Counted from the first letter of the stretch, positions 1 through 12,861 are shown. The stretch is DNA of 64,000 nucleotides from Acanthacorydalis orientalis (GCA_034766995.1 CM068315.1:50841662-50905661), one strand, 5' to 3'. Numbers and translations are program-made. Notes: generated from the letters alone by a model not told the origin.

Positions 1-496
1 ATGTCAAAAGTATCTTGGATAAATAAATATAAACAGTTTCTTTTTATTAAATAAATTATTTTTTCCATATTTTTTTATATGTTTAATTATCATCTATTTA
101 ACAATATTATTCCTAAAATATTTCATACTCTTACTCATTTTTATAATTGTTTTTATTCGTAACATACAAAATTTAATTTTATATCTCAATAATCACATCC
201 ATACTCTGTATATAGAAAGAAACGTTAGGAACATAGCATATCTCAAATTATTAAAATATTTTGTATTAAAACTGTATGCTGAAATCACTGATATGACTTG
301 CGTTCCAGAATATGCATTTCATATGAAATGAAAAATGATGAAATACTTCTCTGAATACAATTGCATTTTAACATACAAGGACGTTTTATGAATAATAAAT
401 GCTTTTTGAAAGGACGTTGGATTATATTATGTTTTACATGTACACTTCACTTCAAATTGAATGACATTTGAAAAAATTATGATATTTTTAAATCAT

Positions 497-528
<32 letters not shown>

Positions 529-686
529 TCTGACTTATTTTGTAACAAAAAATTTAAAAAGATCATCCGTATTACTGATAAATTTATCTCTCATAAAAAA
601 TACACTCATTAAATATAAAATAAAAATATTTTTATAGATACTTCACTAATAATGTTGTAGATTACGTACCTATACTTAATTTATAT

Positions 687-689
<3 letters not shown>

Positions 690-733
<44 letters not shown>
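690..733. repeat. (TA)n microsatellite
   Basis: An uninterrupted run of about 22 TA units. A shorter TA run of the same kind lies at about 497-524. Confidence 0.95.
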
Positions 734-736
<3 letters not shown>

Positions 737-1139
737 TAGTTCTTGAGTTACAAAACATAAAATAATGTGAACAATAATATTGATTAAAAATTAGAACTAA
801 AAATTAATTATCTGTAGTCATTTTATACTAGAGTGCACTCATAATATAGGCATTATGTTTTTTTTCCTTCAAAGCTTTTATCGCTGTTTTTATCAAATAT
901 TTATAAAACAATTTAAAAAATGGTGTAATCAATGCACTGTCATACAATATAAAATTATGTTTAAACATGAAACTAATTAATAAATATACGGCAGTATAAT
1001 TTATAATCAATTAAATAACGTTGACACTTGATTAAACTAAATTAGATCGATGATGATATGATAATATGTTCCTGTAAAATATGCATAAACGTATAGTTAT
1101 GGATATATTAGTGTAAATTGAAACACATATAGGTCAGTA

Positions 1140-1144
<5 letters not shown>

Positions 1145-1192
<48 letters not shown>
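1145..1192. repeat. (TA)n microsatellite
   Basis: About 24 TA units. Open frames across it translate as alternating Tyr-Ile and are artefacts. Confidence 0.95.
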
Positions 1193-1196
<4 letters not shown>

Positions 1197-2616
1197 ATGT
1201 TGCATATGAATGAACAAATTTAGTACTTGTTGACAACGAATTGTGTCACGGATTTCTGGCACCGGCGATGAGGACATGGAACTATTTCCATACATTGTCA
1301 TTCGACAGGTATCCATAAATCAATACAGTCTGATTATGTAAATGGATATGGCTTGACGTCAACAACCCTAACTCGACTGTATATTTATATTCATCGAATG
1401 GGTTCCTCATAATTGTATATGTGTATGCGTATATGGATTGATATGTAGATATGAGTTTGTATATTGTGTGTGTATCAAGTGTTGACATACTCTGTATGTG
1501 TCAACAGCAAACCACTACTGTATAGACAACATGCTGTCATAGATTTATAGATATACAAGAGACAAAAAAAAGTTACATATGTGTACGATAAATTGAATAT
1601 TCATTATAAACGGTTGTGTGTTCGTATCAGAAAAAGAACATGCTGAGTTACTAGACATTGTGCGATGAAGTGTTTTCGGTTCAAATGGATCGTAAATTAT
1701 TTCAAAAAGTTGGTTGCCACTAATGTTTATTTACATACATACATCTCTAAATATATGCACATATGTCCATCTCTATATTTTATTATGGAACACGTTTGTT
1801 TACAGTTATTTCGATAACATATATATATAATATATATATGAAATTCATATTTAAATAATTTAAAAATATAATTTATATGCCTACAGTTTCAAACACACGT
1901 AAAATCTTTAGTATATGTGGCGCAATTATAAAAATGAAATATGAAATTTGAAAAGAAATAATGTTTGAGAAGAATGCAGTTGAATTGAAAGCATTTCAAA
2001 ATAATACGCTGAAAGTTTTGTTCTAATTAAATGAAAAAAAAAACAGGAGGAAAAACTTCATGTCAAAATGAATTTGTTGCATAACGCTTCAGGTTTGAAG
2101 TTAATTTGAAAAGTTTACCTTTATAAAAAGGCTAATAATGAATTATTTTGTTACAGAGTGAAATACGAAATAATTTAGGCAGTAGGATAAAAGGTAGTAT
2201 AAGTATTTAATTGAAAAATGAACTTACAGTAACAAATACATAAAATATACATTTCTAGTTCAGGTAGCATATTTTTCGATATTTGTACGAAATTAAATGT
2301 ACAATCATTTATTTCAAATTGTAATAAAATTATTGGAATTATTAGCTGTGTTAAAAGTTGAAAGTGTTTCAATATAAAATTAATGTCTATATATATATAT
2401 ATATATATACATGAATTTTTAATTTACACAAAAAATATTTTAAAAACTAAAATCTATATATTCATCCTTTATGTATATTTAATATACTGTTAGTAAAAAA
2501 TGTTAAGTAAATTTTTTTTATATATATTTTTACTTAAATATGTGTTTATTTAAAAATGTGTAATTCATTTTGAATTAGGTTAATATTAAAAAAAATAGAA
2601 CTATGAAGGTATATAT

Positions 2617-2656
2617 AAATATTTAATATTTATATATATATAAATATTAAATATTT
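2617..2656. repeat. 40-bp perfect palindrome
   Basis: AAATATTTAATATTTATATA is followed directly by its reverse complement. The arms contain ordered AAATATT/AATATTT blocks, so this is more than a plain TA run. It could extrude as a cruciform. Confidence 0.85.
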
Positions 2657-2810
2657 TATTAATATTGGTAAATTTCTACAGAAAAAATATTTTAACTGTG
2701 GTTAAACTAATATTCAATTTACTGAATGTTTTATGTTATTTTTTAATTATTAACATTTTTATTTAAAACTTATAATTTAAAAGTACAAATTATATCTATC
2801 TACCTATTTA

Positions 2811-2813
<3 letters not shown>

Positions 2814-2857
<44 letters not shown>
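2814..2857. repeat. (TA)n microsatellite
   Basis: About 22 TA units, preceded by a degenerate TATC/TACC tetranucleotide stretch. This compound form recurs in the window. Confidence 0.95.
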
Positions 2858-2860
<3 letters not shown>

Positions 2861-3343
2861 TATGTGTTTATGTATATGTAAATAAATAATTCTGAAGAAA
2901 AATGCATTTAGAAAATAACATTTTCAGTATCAAATAGATAAAAGATAAGTTTAAATTTAACGAAAATAGACTACTTCTTTCCCTTTCCTATAAACATTAA
3001 TACCTAAAAACATTTTTGTATGATTCTTACAAATTAATTTTACGTGTATTTAATTTAAAACTAAATAAAATCAATTCCGACTATTCTTTAATAGTATCTG
3101 TTATCGTATGCAAGGTATATACAATTATTTTCAAAAGCATAGACATTTTACTAGATTGAAGCTAATAAAATGGCCGGAGCATATTTTCTGTAGTACTAGT
3201 CTCCATAATAATGAAAAAATGCAAAAAGAAATACTTTGGGTTATACTATTGCGGAATTATATTTATTCACATAGAAATTATACTGGATTATATAAAATTG
3301 AATATTGTCAGCTTGGAATATATTTTTGTTAAAAAAAACTTAC

Positions 3344-3477
3344 TTCTTTCCCATTTACAATCCACGTCAAATTAGCTGGTGGATGTGCAGGTGGTGATGA
3401 ACAATTTCCTCTTAAAGTTTCACCAATACTATATCGTTGTTTCTCCATGGTTAACTTTGGCGCACCTTCTGGTAAAT
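3344..3477 (-). CDS. beat: Beaten path (Beat) family exon C: start of second Ig-like domain
   Basis: This is a 134-bp internal exon of a Beat-family gene. Such proteins are secreted or membrane-attached two-Ig-domain molecules that act at neuronal surfaces, several through Sidestep-family partners (established knowledge). On the minus strand the acceptor is ACTTTCAG just before 3477 and the donor is GTAAGT just after 3344. The exon opens with the last two bases of a codon (phase 1) and encodes 44 residues. They begin LPEGAPKL, and continue with RYSIGE, a domain Cys in RGNCSS (about residue 25), a Pro-rich PPAHPP turn and the Trp of ANLTW (residue 38), ending NGKE in phase 0. The sequons NCS and NLT suggest N-glycosylation. 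Joined to exon B, the split codon reads T|AT (Tyr), giving VVYLPEG, as expected for a Beat inter-Ig linker. The partner Cys and the C-terminus lie in exons not seen here. The paralogue class is not resolved. Confidence 0.9.
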
Positions 3478-4671
3478 CTGAAAGTAAAAATATATACGAG
3501 TTTAGTTTAAAAATTGTTGCATGTTTAAACATAAATATATATTGAATATTTTATTGATTTAAGATGAGATATTTTTTTGGGTTTGCGAATAAACACATAC
3601 GTTTATTTAATTTAAAATACAAATTATATGTAAGTTAATCGATAAAGAAACATGATCCATGTATAATAATAAAATAAATATATTTTAAACAAATATAAGA
3701 ATTATTTAAAATGATTATAAAAATAATACATTTTTTAAATAAAAAAAATATTCTGTGTCATAATTGAAGAAATATTATGAGTTGTCAAATAAATATTTAC
3801 GATTTGAATTAATACTAAGTTTGCTTTCATTCTATAAATGAATAATTACTGATTTATAAATTAATATATGTATCTATAACAATGAGTTTGGATTCAGAAT
3901 GCAATTAGATTAATAATTTAGATTCATGAATATGAATGTGTATGTATATGTTTATATATATTTAACAAAAATGTTTTCATTAAAAATTAATAAATCAACA
4001 AATCAATAACAACAATGACAAATAGTTTGAAACGAGAAAAATATTTTGATTGATTGATAAAAGAACAGGTCAATAAGATGTTAAGTCTTTGGTGTATAGT
4101 TATATTTTTTTAACAGTTAGACATTTTTTTCATTTATTTGAGTCATACATGAAAATGTCATTTTTTTCCATACAAATAAAAATATACTCGCATGATCTTC
4201 ACTTCAACAAGAAATGAAACGTCGGTTTAACTTTAAACATATTCAACATTAAACTAGAAAACCGAAGAGATTACTTGGGAAATATGATACATAGTAGCGA
4301 CGTCACAACAGTTTATCATGTTCTTTGTCAACAATACATGAACGAGGAGGTACCCTCAAGAGCTGAATCCGCAAGTCGCAGCGCGGTTCCCCGCAATGCT
4401 GGAGACAAACATAAACGATAACACAATATTTCCGCTTGTATATTTGCCGGTGGCTTCGTGTGAATAAACTTTAGAAGATAGATGCTTTTCTCTGTTTCAA
4501 TTACTCTTCCATTAGTCATTACCATTAATTCAATATATTAATGATTTTCATATGTGTCTTATAAGAACATTTTACTTACAAGACGTACATACCCCTGAAC
4601 TTCCTAGGTATTACCGGTTATTCACTTAATCGTTAACATTTAGAACTTCCATTTCAAAGTCAAAGTTTTAT

Positions 4672-4722
<51 letters not shown>
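4672..4722. repeat. (TA)n microsatellite with one TG interruption
   Basis: A TA array broken once by TGTA near 4686. About 300 bp before it, at 4335-4450, is a short GC-richer patch with no recognised function. Confidence 0.9.
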
Positions 4723-4724
<2 letters not shown>

Positions 4725-5422
4725 AATTTTTTATTTATTTAAGTCAATGATAAAATCTAATACACTTTTAATGTAATGCACGAATTTCATTTTAATTTGA
4801 TGAAAGTATAAAATTTTAAAGAGTAATGTAATTCTCAGATAATATTATGTTAACACTTTTAGAACATATAAAAATGGACAAGTAATCAAAAAATATATTT
4901 TTTAATTCTTTTAATCAATTTAACTTCTTTGGAATACATAAGTTTACGTTTTAAAATTGGACAGTTTAGACTATAGAGAAATCAAACATGGATAAAATTA
5001 CTACAAGACAACTTATTAATATATTAAGTAAGGAAAATAATTGCAATTTTTATTTTATGAATAATAGCCTTACTTTTTTTCAATGAAAGTGTCAGTCATG
5101 TTGTCATGTTAAACATAAACAAAATCTGTCAACAATTATTTTATCTCTTAAAACTGCAAATAATAAAAGAAGATAGACGGTATTATTAATATTAATTAAT
5201 TTTTTTCTCAGCATTTTTTTTCAGGTAAATATTTTGCAGAAAAAAAAACTAATCCACCACTGATACAATTTCAAAAATGATCAATACACAATATGTATCT
5301 AACAACGGTCACACAAAACATGTGCACTTAACTTATACAAAGATTGCACGAGACAAACTCCTGTTGACTGTTAAAATGTTTTCTGCAGTCCACGAGTCAG
5401 ATTTCTGATTCATGCACAAGGG

Positions 5423-5561
5423 GATAACGACCAACTGAAGGCGTTAGTTGAATGAGAATTATGTATAACAATTCGAGAGCTTGCACAAAAGGTAGGCGTT
5501 AGTCATCAAACAGTTCTGAACCACTTAAAACCACTTTCATTAAAAAATGTATAAGAGTTTG
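5423..5561 (+). pseudogene. Mariner transposase N-terminal helix-turn-helix fragment
   Basis: The plus-strand frame reads DNDQLKALVE, stop, ELCITIRELAQKVGVSHQTV, then LNHLKPLSLKNV and another stop. The order QLKALVE / REL(A) / GVSH.TV / HLK is characteristic of the DNA-binding N-terminus of mariner (Tc1/mariner) transposases. Two in-frame stops and the absence of any catalytic DDD domain mark it as a dead fragment. No terminal inverted repeats were found around it. Confidence 0.8.
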
Positions 5562-6377
5562 GAGGTCACAAACCGCAATTATTTTTCTACCAACCTAAAG
5601 TTTTATTATTTACAGCTATCTGTATTATATCTCAGGTTTTAGATATATTACATTATTTTTAGAGACTATTACTGCAATATTTTTTCACGTAGTTCACACT
5701 TATATGTTTTTTTTATTTGTTTATAATTAAATAATGTAATAAAAACTTTTGTAAATTAATTTGCAAATAAGTTCATTAACTTTAAAATAAAATTATGTAA
5801 ATTCGTATAAAAATATAATTCATTGCAAAGTGAGTGGCCTTTCTAAGTGAACAACTACGATATAAATAATTAAATTTCGCGTTAAAACAAGAATGGCTTG
5901 TAAATATTAGACTGGCGAAAAAATGTAAATTATAATTTTATTTTTCAACGTCGCACAATAAAATTTATTTCGCCACTTCTTTCACAACAGAGTGATGTGT
6001 ATAACTTTCTAGACTCGTACATAAATTATAAATATGATCTAAATTAAATTTATCGAGACAAATTTTCATTGAAATAGTATACTGTGATATAAAATTAATA
6101 TAAAATAATGACGCTTTTAAAATTGAAATGATGTATGGTTCAAGTCTAACACAAAAACTGTATTCTGCGTTGGAAAAATATCAAACAGTTTGTTTACAAC
6201 GTGTAAACAAAAATTATTAGGCCCCGATGGATACAAAGTAATCTATCAAATGGCAACATATTGTTTTAAATAATTTTGGTCATGGGAAAATGTAATTATT
6301 TTAATGCATTTTTAGTTATGAAAGCTTTCTAATAATTATACACATGTGTACATAAGAATATATATATATATATATAC

Positions 6378-6383
6378 ACACAC

Positions 6384-6435
<52 letters not shown>

Positions 6436-6442
6436 GTGTGTA
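6378..6442. repeat. Microsatellite hairpin: ACACACAGAT-(TA)n-ATCTGTGTGT
   Basis: The TA array is bracketed by ACACACAGAT on the left and its reverse complement ATCTGTGTGT on the right. The flanks match beyond the TA core, so the whole unit is an inverted repeat of about 65 bp. Confidence 0.85.
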
Positions 6443-6819
6443 AATAATTTACGAATGTGTTAATAATATATTTAGATATCTTCAATTATTATTTTATTAA
6501 GTGTGTTGTAAGTCGTAAATGATTAAATACTTAGAGAGAACATTTGCAATTACGCTTTTGTAGTCTCTTATAAGTAAAGTATACATATGAGGGTTTGTGT
6601 ATGACGTAGATAGATATGCCATTAGTAGTCACGTTGCGCGTTACAAATACATCCATATATCTTGATTTAATTTCCTCGAGTTCAAATTTAACATGTGCCA
6701 TCAATTATATGATACGACATGTGTATGCGTGAGAGAGTATGTATGCATTTGTGTATGGATGTATCATTCTTCGTCCGTAAATCAACAAATTCTAAATTTA
6801 TATATGCGGTGCATCATTA

Positions 6820-7060
6820 AAATTGTTCTCGCACCCTGCCACGCGGTGGCATCTTTACGAGTTGTCCCTAGTTTGAGACCTATCACAGCCAGGTGTAAGT
6901 GAAAAGCCGAACGGAGTTACACATCAAACGAGAACCATAAGGTTACTTTTATAAACTCCGCGTCACACGAAATAAGTCAAATGTAAGGAGATTCTTCATA
7001 TTTGTGTCACTTTTATCGCACGGCGAACGTTTTACGCAGCGCTCCAGAATGAATAAAATA
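6820..7060. other. GC-richer island, function unknown
   Basis: This patch of mixed composition stands out from the surrounding AT-rich intron, with CpG-containing words such as CACGCGGTGG and TTTTACGCAGCG. I see no long frame with a recognisable domain. It is a candidate conserved noncoding element or an unrecognised repeat. Confidence 0.3.
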
Positions 7061-8280
7061 TTTTTTTGACTGGAAATATTTTATTTCGTCATGTGATCTG
7101 GTTTTATCAAAAAAAGGTTATGAGCGGGAGTGGTTCGATATTATATAAACAGCCATTCTTCCTACATTTTCTGTTATGTTTTATGAAGTTTTTCGTCGAA
7201 CAATGTTATTATCTTTTAGAATAGCGGCGAAATACACTTTATAAAAAAATGTGTAGGTAAATTTAAATTTTCTATACACGTTATTGAATATCGTGTCAGT
7301 TTTTATATTCATCGATAAAGAATCAAAAAGTCCATAAATATATATTCGCAAGTGTATACATTATTCACTTTAACTACTGAAGGAAAATCTATGTGATTCA
7401 AACTCAATACTGTTTTCATATTCATGTAAGTATACAAAAATAGACTATCAATTTGTTGAATCATTTTCATAATATATACACATATAATGTTCATACTTTC
7501 ATTTTAGAATACGCATGCATATTTACACCCACACATACAAACTTATGTATATAATTCTGTTAGAATATTCTATAATAATTTAAAAAATTAATTTAAAATA
7601 AATGAAAATAAATCTTTCTTATCAATACTTGTTTATAAATTACTGTCATTTATATTTTTTATATGAAACTCGACACAAAAACATATCAAAAAACAGAGTA
7701 AAAAACAAACAACATCGAGCTATGTTATTAGTATACATTTATATTTTATTTCAATAGCATATTATTACTCATTCTATCGTGTTAAAACCTATTCCATCTA
7801 TGTCACACGAAAGATTCTCTATTGGCAAAAACTTTCAATTGACACACGACGTGATTGTTAACAAAGAGAAGATGAAATGAAAAATATCCTCGTACATAAA
7901 TAATTGAGTAGCTTTCATATCAAAGTATTATAGTCATCTATAGAAAGATGATTTTAATACTGGGAAGTTAATATTTCTGTTTTATCATATATCGTTAAAA
8001 AGGAAAAGTATACTTATAATTTAATATCGTTTTCAATATAACCTCTTAAAAGTTCAATCTAAATATTTTCAATGAAATAATCCCATTGATGTTACTTAAT
8101 GAAATAAATTTTAATATTGGAATAATGTTATGTATCAGCTGTTTTTTTTATAAACATCACTTTTGAGTTGCTAGTTGCGTGTGACTGGAAGGATAATAAA
8201 TACAAAGAAGTTGAAATTAATAACGAGTACAAAAATAAATAACTTTAGTATATTCGATTCATATACAATATCTTAAAATA

Positions 8281-8283
<3 letters not shown>

Positions 8284-8352
<69 letters not shown>
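8284..8352. repeat. Compound (CT)n(TA)n microsatellite
   Basis: About 14 CT units run straight into about 20 TA units. The same CT-to-TA order appears near 18.05, 50.48 and 50.70 kb. Confidence 0.95.
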
Positions 8353-8355
<3 letters not shown>

Positions 8356-9049
8356 TCAATATATTACTGAATGAAAAAAATGTACAACGTCGAATATTGA
8401 AGGTATTCTCATTTAGATTTATTTTATAATAAATGAATTTAATACTCTTATTAAAAATATTTCAAAAGTTATAAACAAATATTCATTCAAAATATTGTCA
8501 TATAACTATCTATGTTTTAATTCTATGTGTAGTAGTTATTTATAGTTAAATCCTCCTTATATATTAGTGTGTGTATGTGTAGTTTTTTTAATATTTAACA
8601 GAAATGTGTCTTATCTTTTAAGTTCAGAATTAATGTTTCTATTATGTAATTTGAATTATTTAAGATATGCGGAACAGAGTGGTTTAAAATATATTATAAT
8701 TATTCACGCTGGATTTAATATACATTTAATGTAAATGCGTGTGTAATTAAAGTAATTACTCTTTAATGACATTAAAATTTGTAACACTTCTGTATACGAG
8801 GGTACGAAATGCATATGTTCGTTTTGATCATATTAAATTTTGTTTAAAACAAACAGATCGATACGAAAAAATAGTTCTACTGCATCGATTTCATCACAGC
8901 AGTTAACCACAACGCTCTTCTATATTATCGGAAAAAAGAATAGACTCGTTTCTCCTATCTACATCGGAAACTTTACGAGTATTATTTCACACGGCAGATC
9001 TAAACCCAGACCGTCACCAGCCTGAACTCCCTCTATATCAGAAAGTGAA

Positions 9050-9290
9050 TGTATATGTAGTGGAAAAGTCTACGCCCGGTACGACACTAGTAGTAGCGGT
9101 ATATCCGTGGTGTATGTTGCCCTGGCTTCAGATCCCTGTAAGCCGGTAGATACAACGAGATACGGAGCTTGTCTTTCGAGAAGCCTTTGAGCCAATCTCT
9201 GGTTGGTGCGTGTGGTACAGCATAGCATCCAACCTGAGCTTAAAGTGTTACAGGAACAGACGCGGCGGACGGATTTCTATCCGAAAAGAT
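9050..9290. other. GC-richer island, function unknown
   Basis: It contains words such as TACGCCCGGTACGACACT, TAAGCCGGTAGATACAACG and GACGCGGCGGACGG, which are unlike the neighbouring sequence. Frames are interrupted and no domain was recognised. Conserved enhancer or old SINE-like debris are both possible. Confidence 0.3.
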
Positions 9291-9506
9291 AAATAAAATA
9301 CACAGTATATACGAGTCAAATCAATTTGTTGTCGTTGTGTTTTTATTGCTTCGAAGGTTGGGATATTTTAGGGAATTGATGGGATGATACCTATAAGGAA
9401 AGCGGAACTTTTTCTGAATTAATATTTACAATTTTACAAAGGGAACGTGAACACTAAATACTTTAATAAACACAGCAACAGTATACTTCTATTAATACAC
9501 ATACAC

Positions 9507-9557
9507 ACGCACATACATACATACATACATACATACATTCATATATATATATATATA
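9507..9557. repeat. Compound (CATA)n(TA)n microsatellite
   Basis: Tandem CATA tetranucleotides grade into TA units, which suggests TA expansion at the edge of a tetranucleotide repeat. Confidence 0.9.
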
Positions 9558-10084
9558 CACAATTAAAAATAAAATAAGATAATAACTATTGTATATGTAC
9601 ATAAATCGAAAATAGAACGGTATAAAATACCGTGTTTAATGAATTCATCAATAAATCAAACTTTTTTTACTATTCAATTAAATAGTTTATTAGTTTTCTC
9701 TTACGACGATTTTTTAAAACAACATTAACTTGATTGAACATTCTGGATTTAAAAATATTACATTACTTAGTAGAAAATGATATCATTTCTCTAAGTATGG
9801 GGTTTAAAGTTACTAAAAAATTATATTGTTAAAATTAAAAACAATATTAATAAATGAATAATACTTTTCGATTTTTAATGATATTTAAAACTGAATATTA
9901 TATGCTTGATTAAAATAAATCATTCTTAATAAAAAAATGTAATCCACTATCTGCAAGTAAAAGTTTCTGATAACACTTTCATATTTTTAAAGAATGAAGT
10001 CTTGAAATAATTTTGGTCAGAAAAGTAACTAATTTTTAAAGTTTTTATATACAAGAATTAGATTTTTGTTAACATTTTTGTACA

Positions 10085-10086
<2 letters not shown>

Positions 10087-10144
<58 letters not shown>
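10087..10144. repeat. (TA)n microsatellite abutting a LINE 3' end
   Basis: About 29 TA units. The right edge abuts a copy of the TCGTACAAAAT motif found in the two other LINE tails of this window. Confidence 0.95.
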
Positions 10145-10145
<1 letters not shown>

Positions 10146-10148
<3 letters not shown>

Positions 10149-10400
10149 CGTACAAAATAGAAAATCATGGAAGAACCGCACTGAATTGAGAGAGGCTGCT
10201 GATGATTATCTATATATTGAAATAGAAATGGGTGGGTCATGTTGCAAAAAGAGAAGACAACCGATGTACAACAGAAATTCTTAACTGGGAACCAAGGAAT
10301 AAAAAAAAATAAGAAAGAGATCAATGAAAATTGGGGGTGGAGATTTTTGTAAAAGCATATGGGTTCTTTGCAATTTTTCCCAGATTATGACCAAGCGCCA
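10146..10400 (+). mobile_element. Degenerate LINE (non-LTR retrotransposon) C-terminal and tail fragments
   Basis: From 10147 a degenerate copy of the LINE tail (ATCGTACAAAAT, then GAGGCTGCTGATGAT) appears. It is followed from about 10215 by a plus-strand frame reading MGGSC/WVGHVA-type residues, then REDNRCTTEILNWEPRN and a lysine-rich stretch. The pattern 'W.GHVAR..DNRWT..IL.W.PR' is typical of the region after the reverse transcriptase domain in many insect LINE endonuclease/reverse transcriptase proteins. Frameshifts and stops make it non-functional. The full element is not present, so I do not assign a clade. Confidence 0.65.
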
Positions 10401-10534
10401 AGTTTAACTTTTAAGTTGCGATTTCACGTTTTTTATTTTTTACCTTCATGTCATATACTGGTTATTGGGTCTCTAACGACTCCCGGGACGGTAAACACGT
10501 CGATGGCTCGCTTTTTCATATCATGATAAGCAAC

Positions 10535-10702
10535 AGCACAAATGATGACAAAAAAATGGTAGACCAATGAAAAGATGTGATAACGAAATTAAAAAAATAT
10601 TGGAAATTAGTGGAAAAGAGAAACATTTAATCGTACAAAATGAAAAATCATGAAAGAGGCCTTCATTCAGCAGTGGATTGACAAAGGCTGCTGTTTCTGT
10701 TG

Positions 10703-10706
<4 letters not shown>
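10535..10706 (+). mobile_element. LINE 3' end, second copy
   Basis: The frame can be read in pieces as a Gly-Arg-Pro-Met-Lys-Arg type segment, then WKR, a copy of FNRTKW.IMKEA, and IQQWIDKGC just before the TA array. This matches the extreme C-terminus seen in insect LINEs ('...A..QQW..KGC'). It overlaps in content with the fragment ending near 10400, so the two are separate insertions or a rearranged copy. The sequence runs GCTGCTGTTTCTGTTGCTGAT straight into (TA)n. Confidence 0.65.

Positions 10707-10751
<45 letters not shown>
10707..10751. repeat. (TA)n microsatellite at a LINE tail
   Basis: It starts immediately after the GCTGAT end of the LINE copy, which suggests it grew from the element's own simple-repeat tail. 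Confidence 0.95.
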
Positions 10752-10760
<9 letters not shown>

Positions 10761-11153
10761 TTTGTTATGAAATACTTAATTTTTTTTTCAAATAGTCAAT
10801 TATAATATTTAGAAAAATAAAGTGAAAAGTATTTTAAATTGGAAGTGAAGTGGAATATGTGGCTGTGAAATTTTAATGTAGTAATAGATATTATAATAAT
10901 GAGAATTTTCATTACCTTATAACATTCCCAATTAAATGTATTTTTTTATGGATTTCATGTAATGTGTTTTGCGATAAACTACATAAAGTTAATAAAAGAA
11001 GATTATTATGATATCATTATACCATTTATTTAAAAAAGCAGCGAACTTTTTCATACGTTTATTCAGAAAACTTAGGTACTTGAAGACTTTTCTTCAATGG
11101 AACTTTTATATTCCATTCTTTATACTCAATAACGATGAACTAGTTATTTCTTT

Positions 11154-11204
<51 letters not shown>
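11154..11204. repeat. Compound (TA)n(GA)n microsatellite
   Basis: TA units with a TGTA interruption pass into eight GA units. This is the reverse-complement order of the CT-to-TA arrays elsewhere. Confidence 0.9.
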
Positions 11205-11205
<1 letters not shown>

Positions 11206-12397
11206 TATCGGTGTAATCTGTTATATAATTATTTATAATTTTGCGGAGATATTTTAAATTCTGTTAATTTATATTTGATTTCTACTTAGTGAAAATGAGA
11301 TTAATTAAAAAATATTCTATTTTGAAAACTGTTCTTTTCATAGAAGAATCAATACTACTCTAAATTTCATATTTTTATTAAAAAAATATTTCTTTTCTTC
11401 AGTATTGGTTGCAAAGAAGTTTATGTTAATATAAAATAATTCATTAATAGAGATTTTTTCGTTGTGATTTATTACTATAATAAATATATTTTATTCAATG
11501 TTAGATTACATTAAAAATATTTATATTAGATTAAAAACAAAATTCGTGGTTATATTGATAAGTGTACGGAAGAAGAATATAAAAGAAATAGTAAAAATAT
11601 CTCTTAAAGTAATAAAAAATAATATATGTAGATGAAACTTATTCGCCACACGCATATAGATAGATATTTCTCTATGTCCCTGATTAAGTCGTTATTGTAA
11701 AAAAATTAGTAAAATGAATAAACTTTATTTACGCCTTCGTTACGTTTTATTTGGATATCCTCTGAAAACATAAAACCATTTCCGTATACGTCATAAAAAT
11801 CAGTATCGTCAGAGGTATTCATGATTTATAGTTCACGATATATTCTATCAAAATCAGTAGATATATATATGTGTTTCCAATTTATATGAAGATACTTATA
11901 TCACAAATTCAAAACCCCAAAAACATTTCACCCATAAGATATACACAACGTCAGAAATATTCTTATGTACCCTCGAGGATTTATTAGTATGACCCGTAAT
12001 ATAAAACATACATTACGGGTAAGTGGTTCTTAAATCCAAACGGCGAATCCTGCCTAGAAGTGGAACGCGTCGGGAAAACAGAGTCCTTTAGAAACAGGAA
12101 ATTCCGACGAATGAAGGGTGACGCACTATACTGCATTTCATGCTTTTATGGACATGCTGTAAATAAACAATAATGTGCACGTCTGCATTTCTATTTTATT
12201 GAATACTATGTGTCGCATGTATGTAGGTTTTTTTTAAAAAGAAAAACAATTTATAGTAGAATAAAATTATGTCATATACTTTTGTATAAAATTTATTGTT
12301 TACACATATAGCAGTTTAAGCTTATTGTATAGAATTTCATAATAGGCAAAGCTATATCGAGGGTCCATACACAAATCGATACACAAATATCTATCTA

Positions 12398-12398
<1 letters not shown>

Positions 12399-12430
<32 letters not shown>
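12399..12430. repeat. (TA)n microsatellite, left flank of a MITE
   Basis: About 16 TA units preceded by ATCT tetranucleotides. It directly abuts the Tigger/pogo-like element beginning at 12431. Confidence 0.9.
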
Positions 12431-12433
<3 letters not shown>

Positions 12434-12858
12434 CATCCCTCGATTTACACGCTACTTTTTATACGTAGTAAATAATCCTTCCGTTTACGCGGACTTTTTA
12501 TACGCGATCTCATTTAACGCGGTCAGAAAATATATTTCTCTATAATCTTTAATTAGTTGACTATACATCAATGAGACTTAATTTTTTACTTAACTGTACT
12601 AATTAAATCATTATGACCTTTTTCGGTTTGTAGTGAGCATGGTACTGCATATTAATTTGTGATTACATTAGTTTTATGTTGAATATTCGAAGCGAAATAT
12701 CATTAACACTCAATGATAACAAGTAGTAAGCCAGTAAACACAAGTAACCAATATTATATTTTCTCTTTAGTATTTTTTTTTCGTACGGGTGGATTCTATA
12801 TATGCGGTTTTCTCCCTCCTAAAAAAACTGTATGGAAAGAATAATCTGCGTAAATCTA

Positions 12859-12861
<3 letters not shown>
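12431..12861. mobile_element. Tigger/pogo-like MITE (about 430 bp)
   Basis: The left end reads CCCTCGATTTACACG and the right end, reverse-complemented, reads CTAGATTTACGCAGATT. These are degenerate terminal inverted repeats carrying the GATTTACGCGG-like word common to pogo/Tigger elements. Subterminal copies of the same word occur inside (TTTACGCGG, TTAACGCGG, TATATGCGG). It is flanked by (TA)n on both sides, which fits a TA target. No transposase frame is present, so it is a non-autonomous copy. Superfamily assignment rests on motif similarity only. Confidence 0.6.

Larger units (their letters stand above)
1..3343. other. AT-rich noncoding DNA 3' of exon C (presumed intron)
   Basis: Exon C ends at 3344 with a GTAAGT donor on the minus strand, so this stretch should be the start of the next intron. 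I found no continuation of the Beat second Ig domain here in any minus-strand frame. It holds (TA)n arrays, a 40-bp palindrome and low-complexity A/T runs. The open frames present are short and translate to low-complexity peptides. Confidence 0.6.

Noticed and set aside
1134..1488. Two overlapping 60- and 68-codon minus-strand frames considered as the next Beat exon
   Set aside because: No continuation of the second Ig domain (no partner Cys context) and no matching acceptor.
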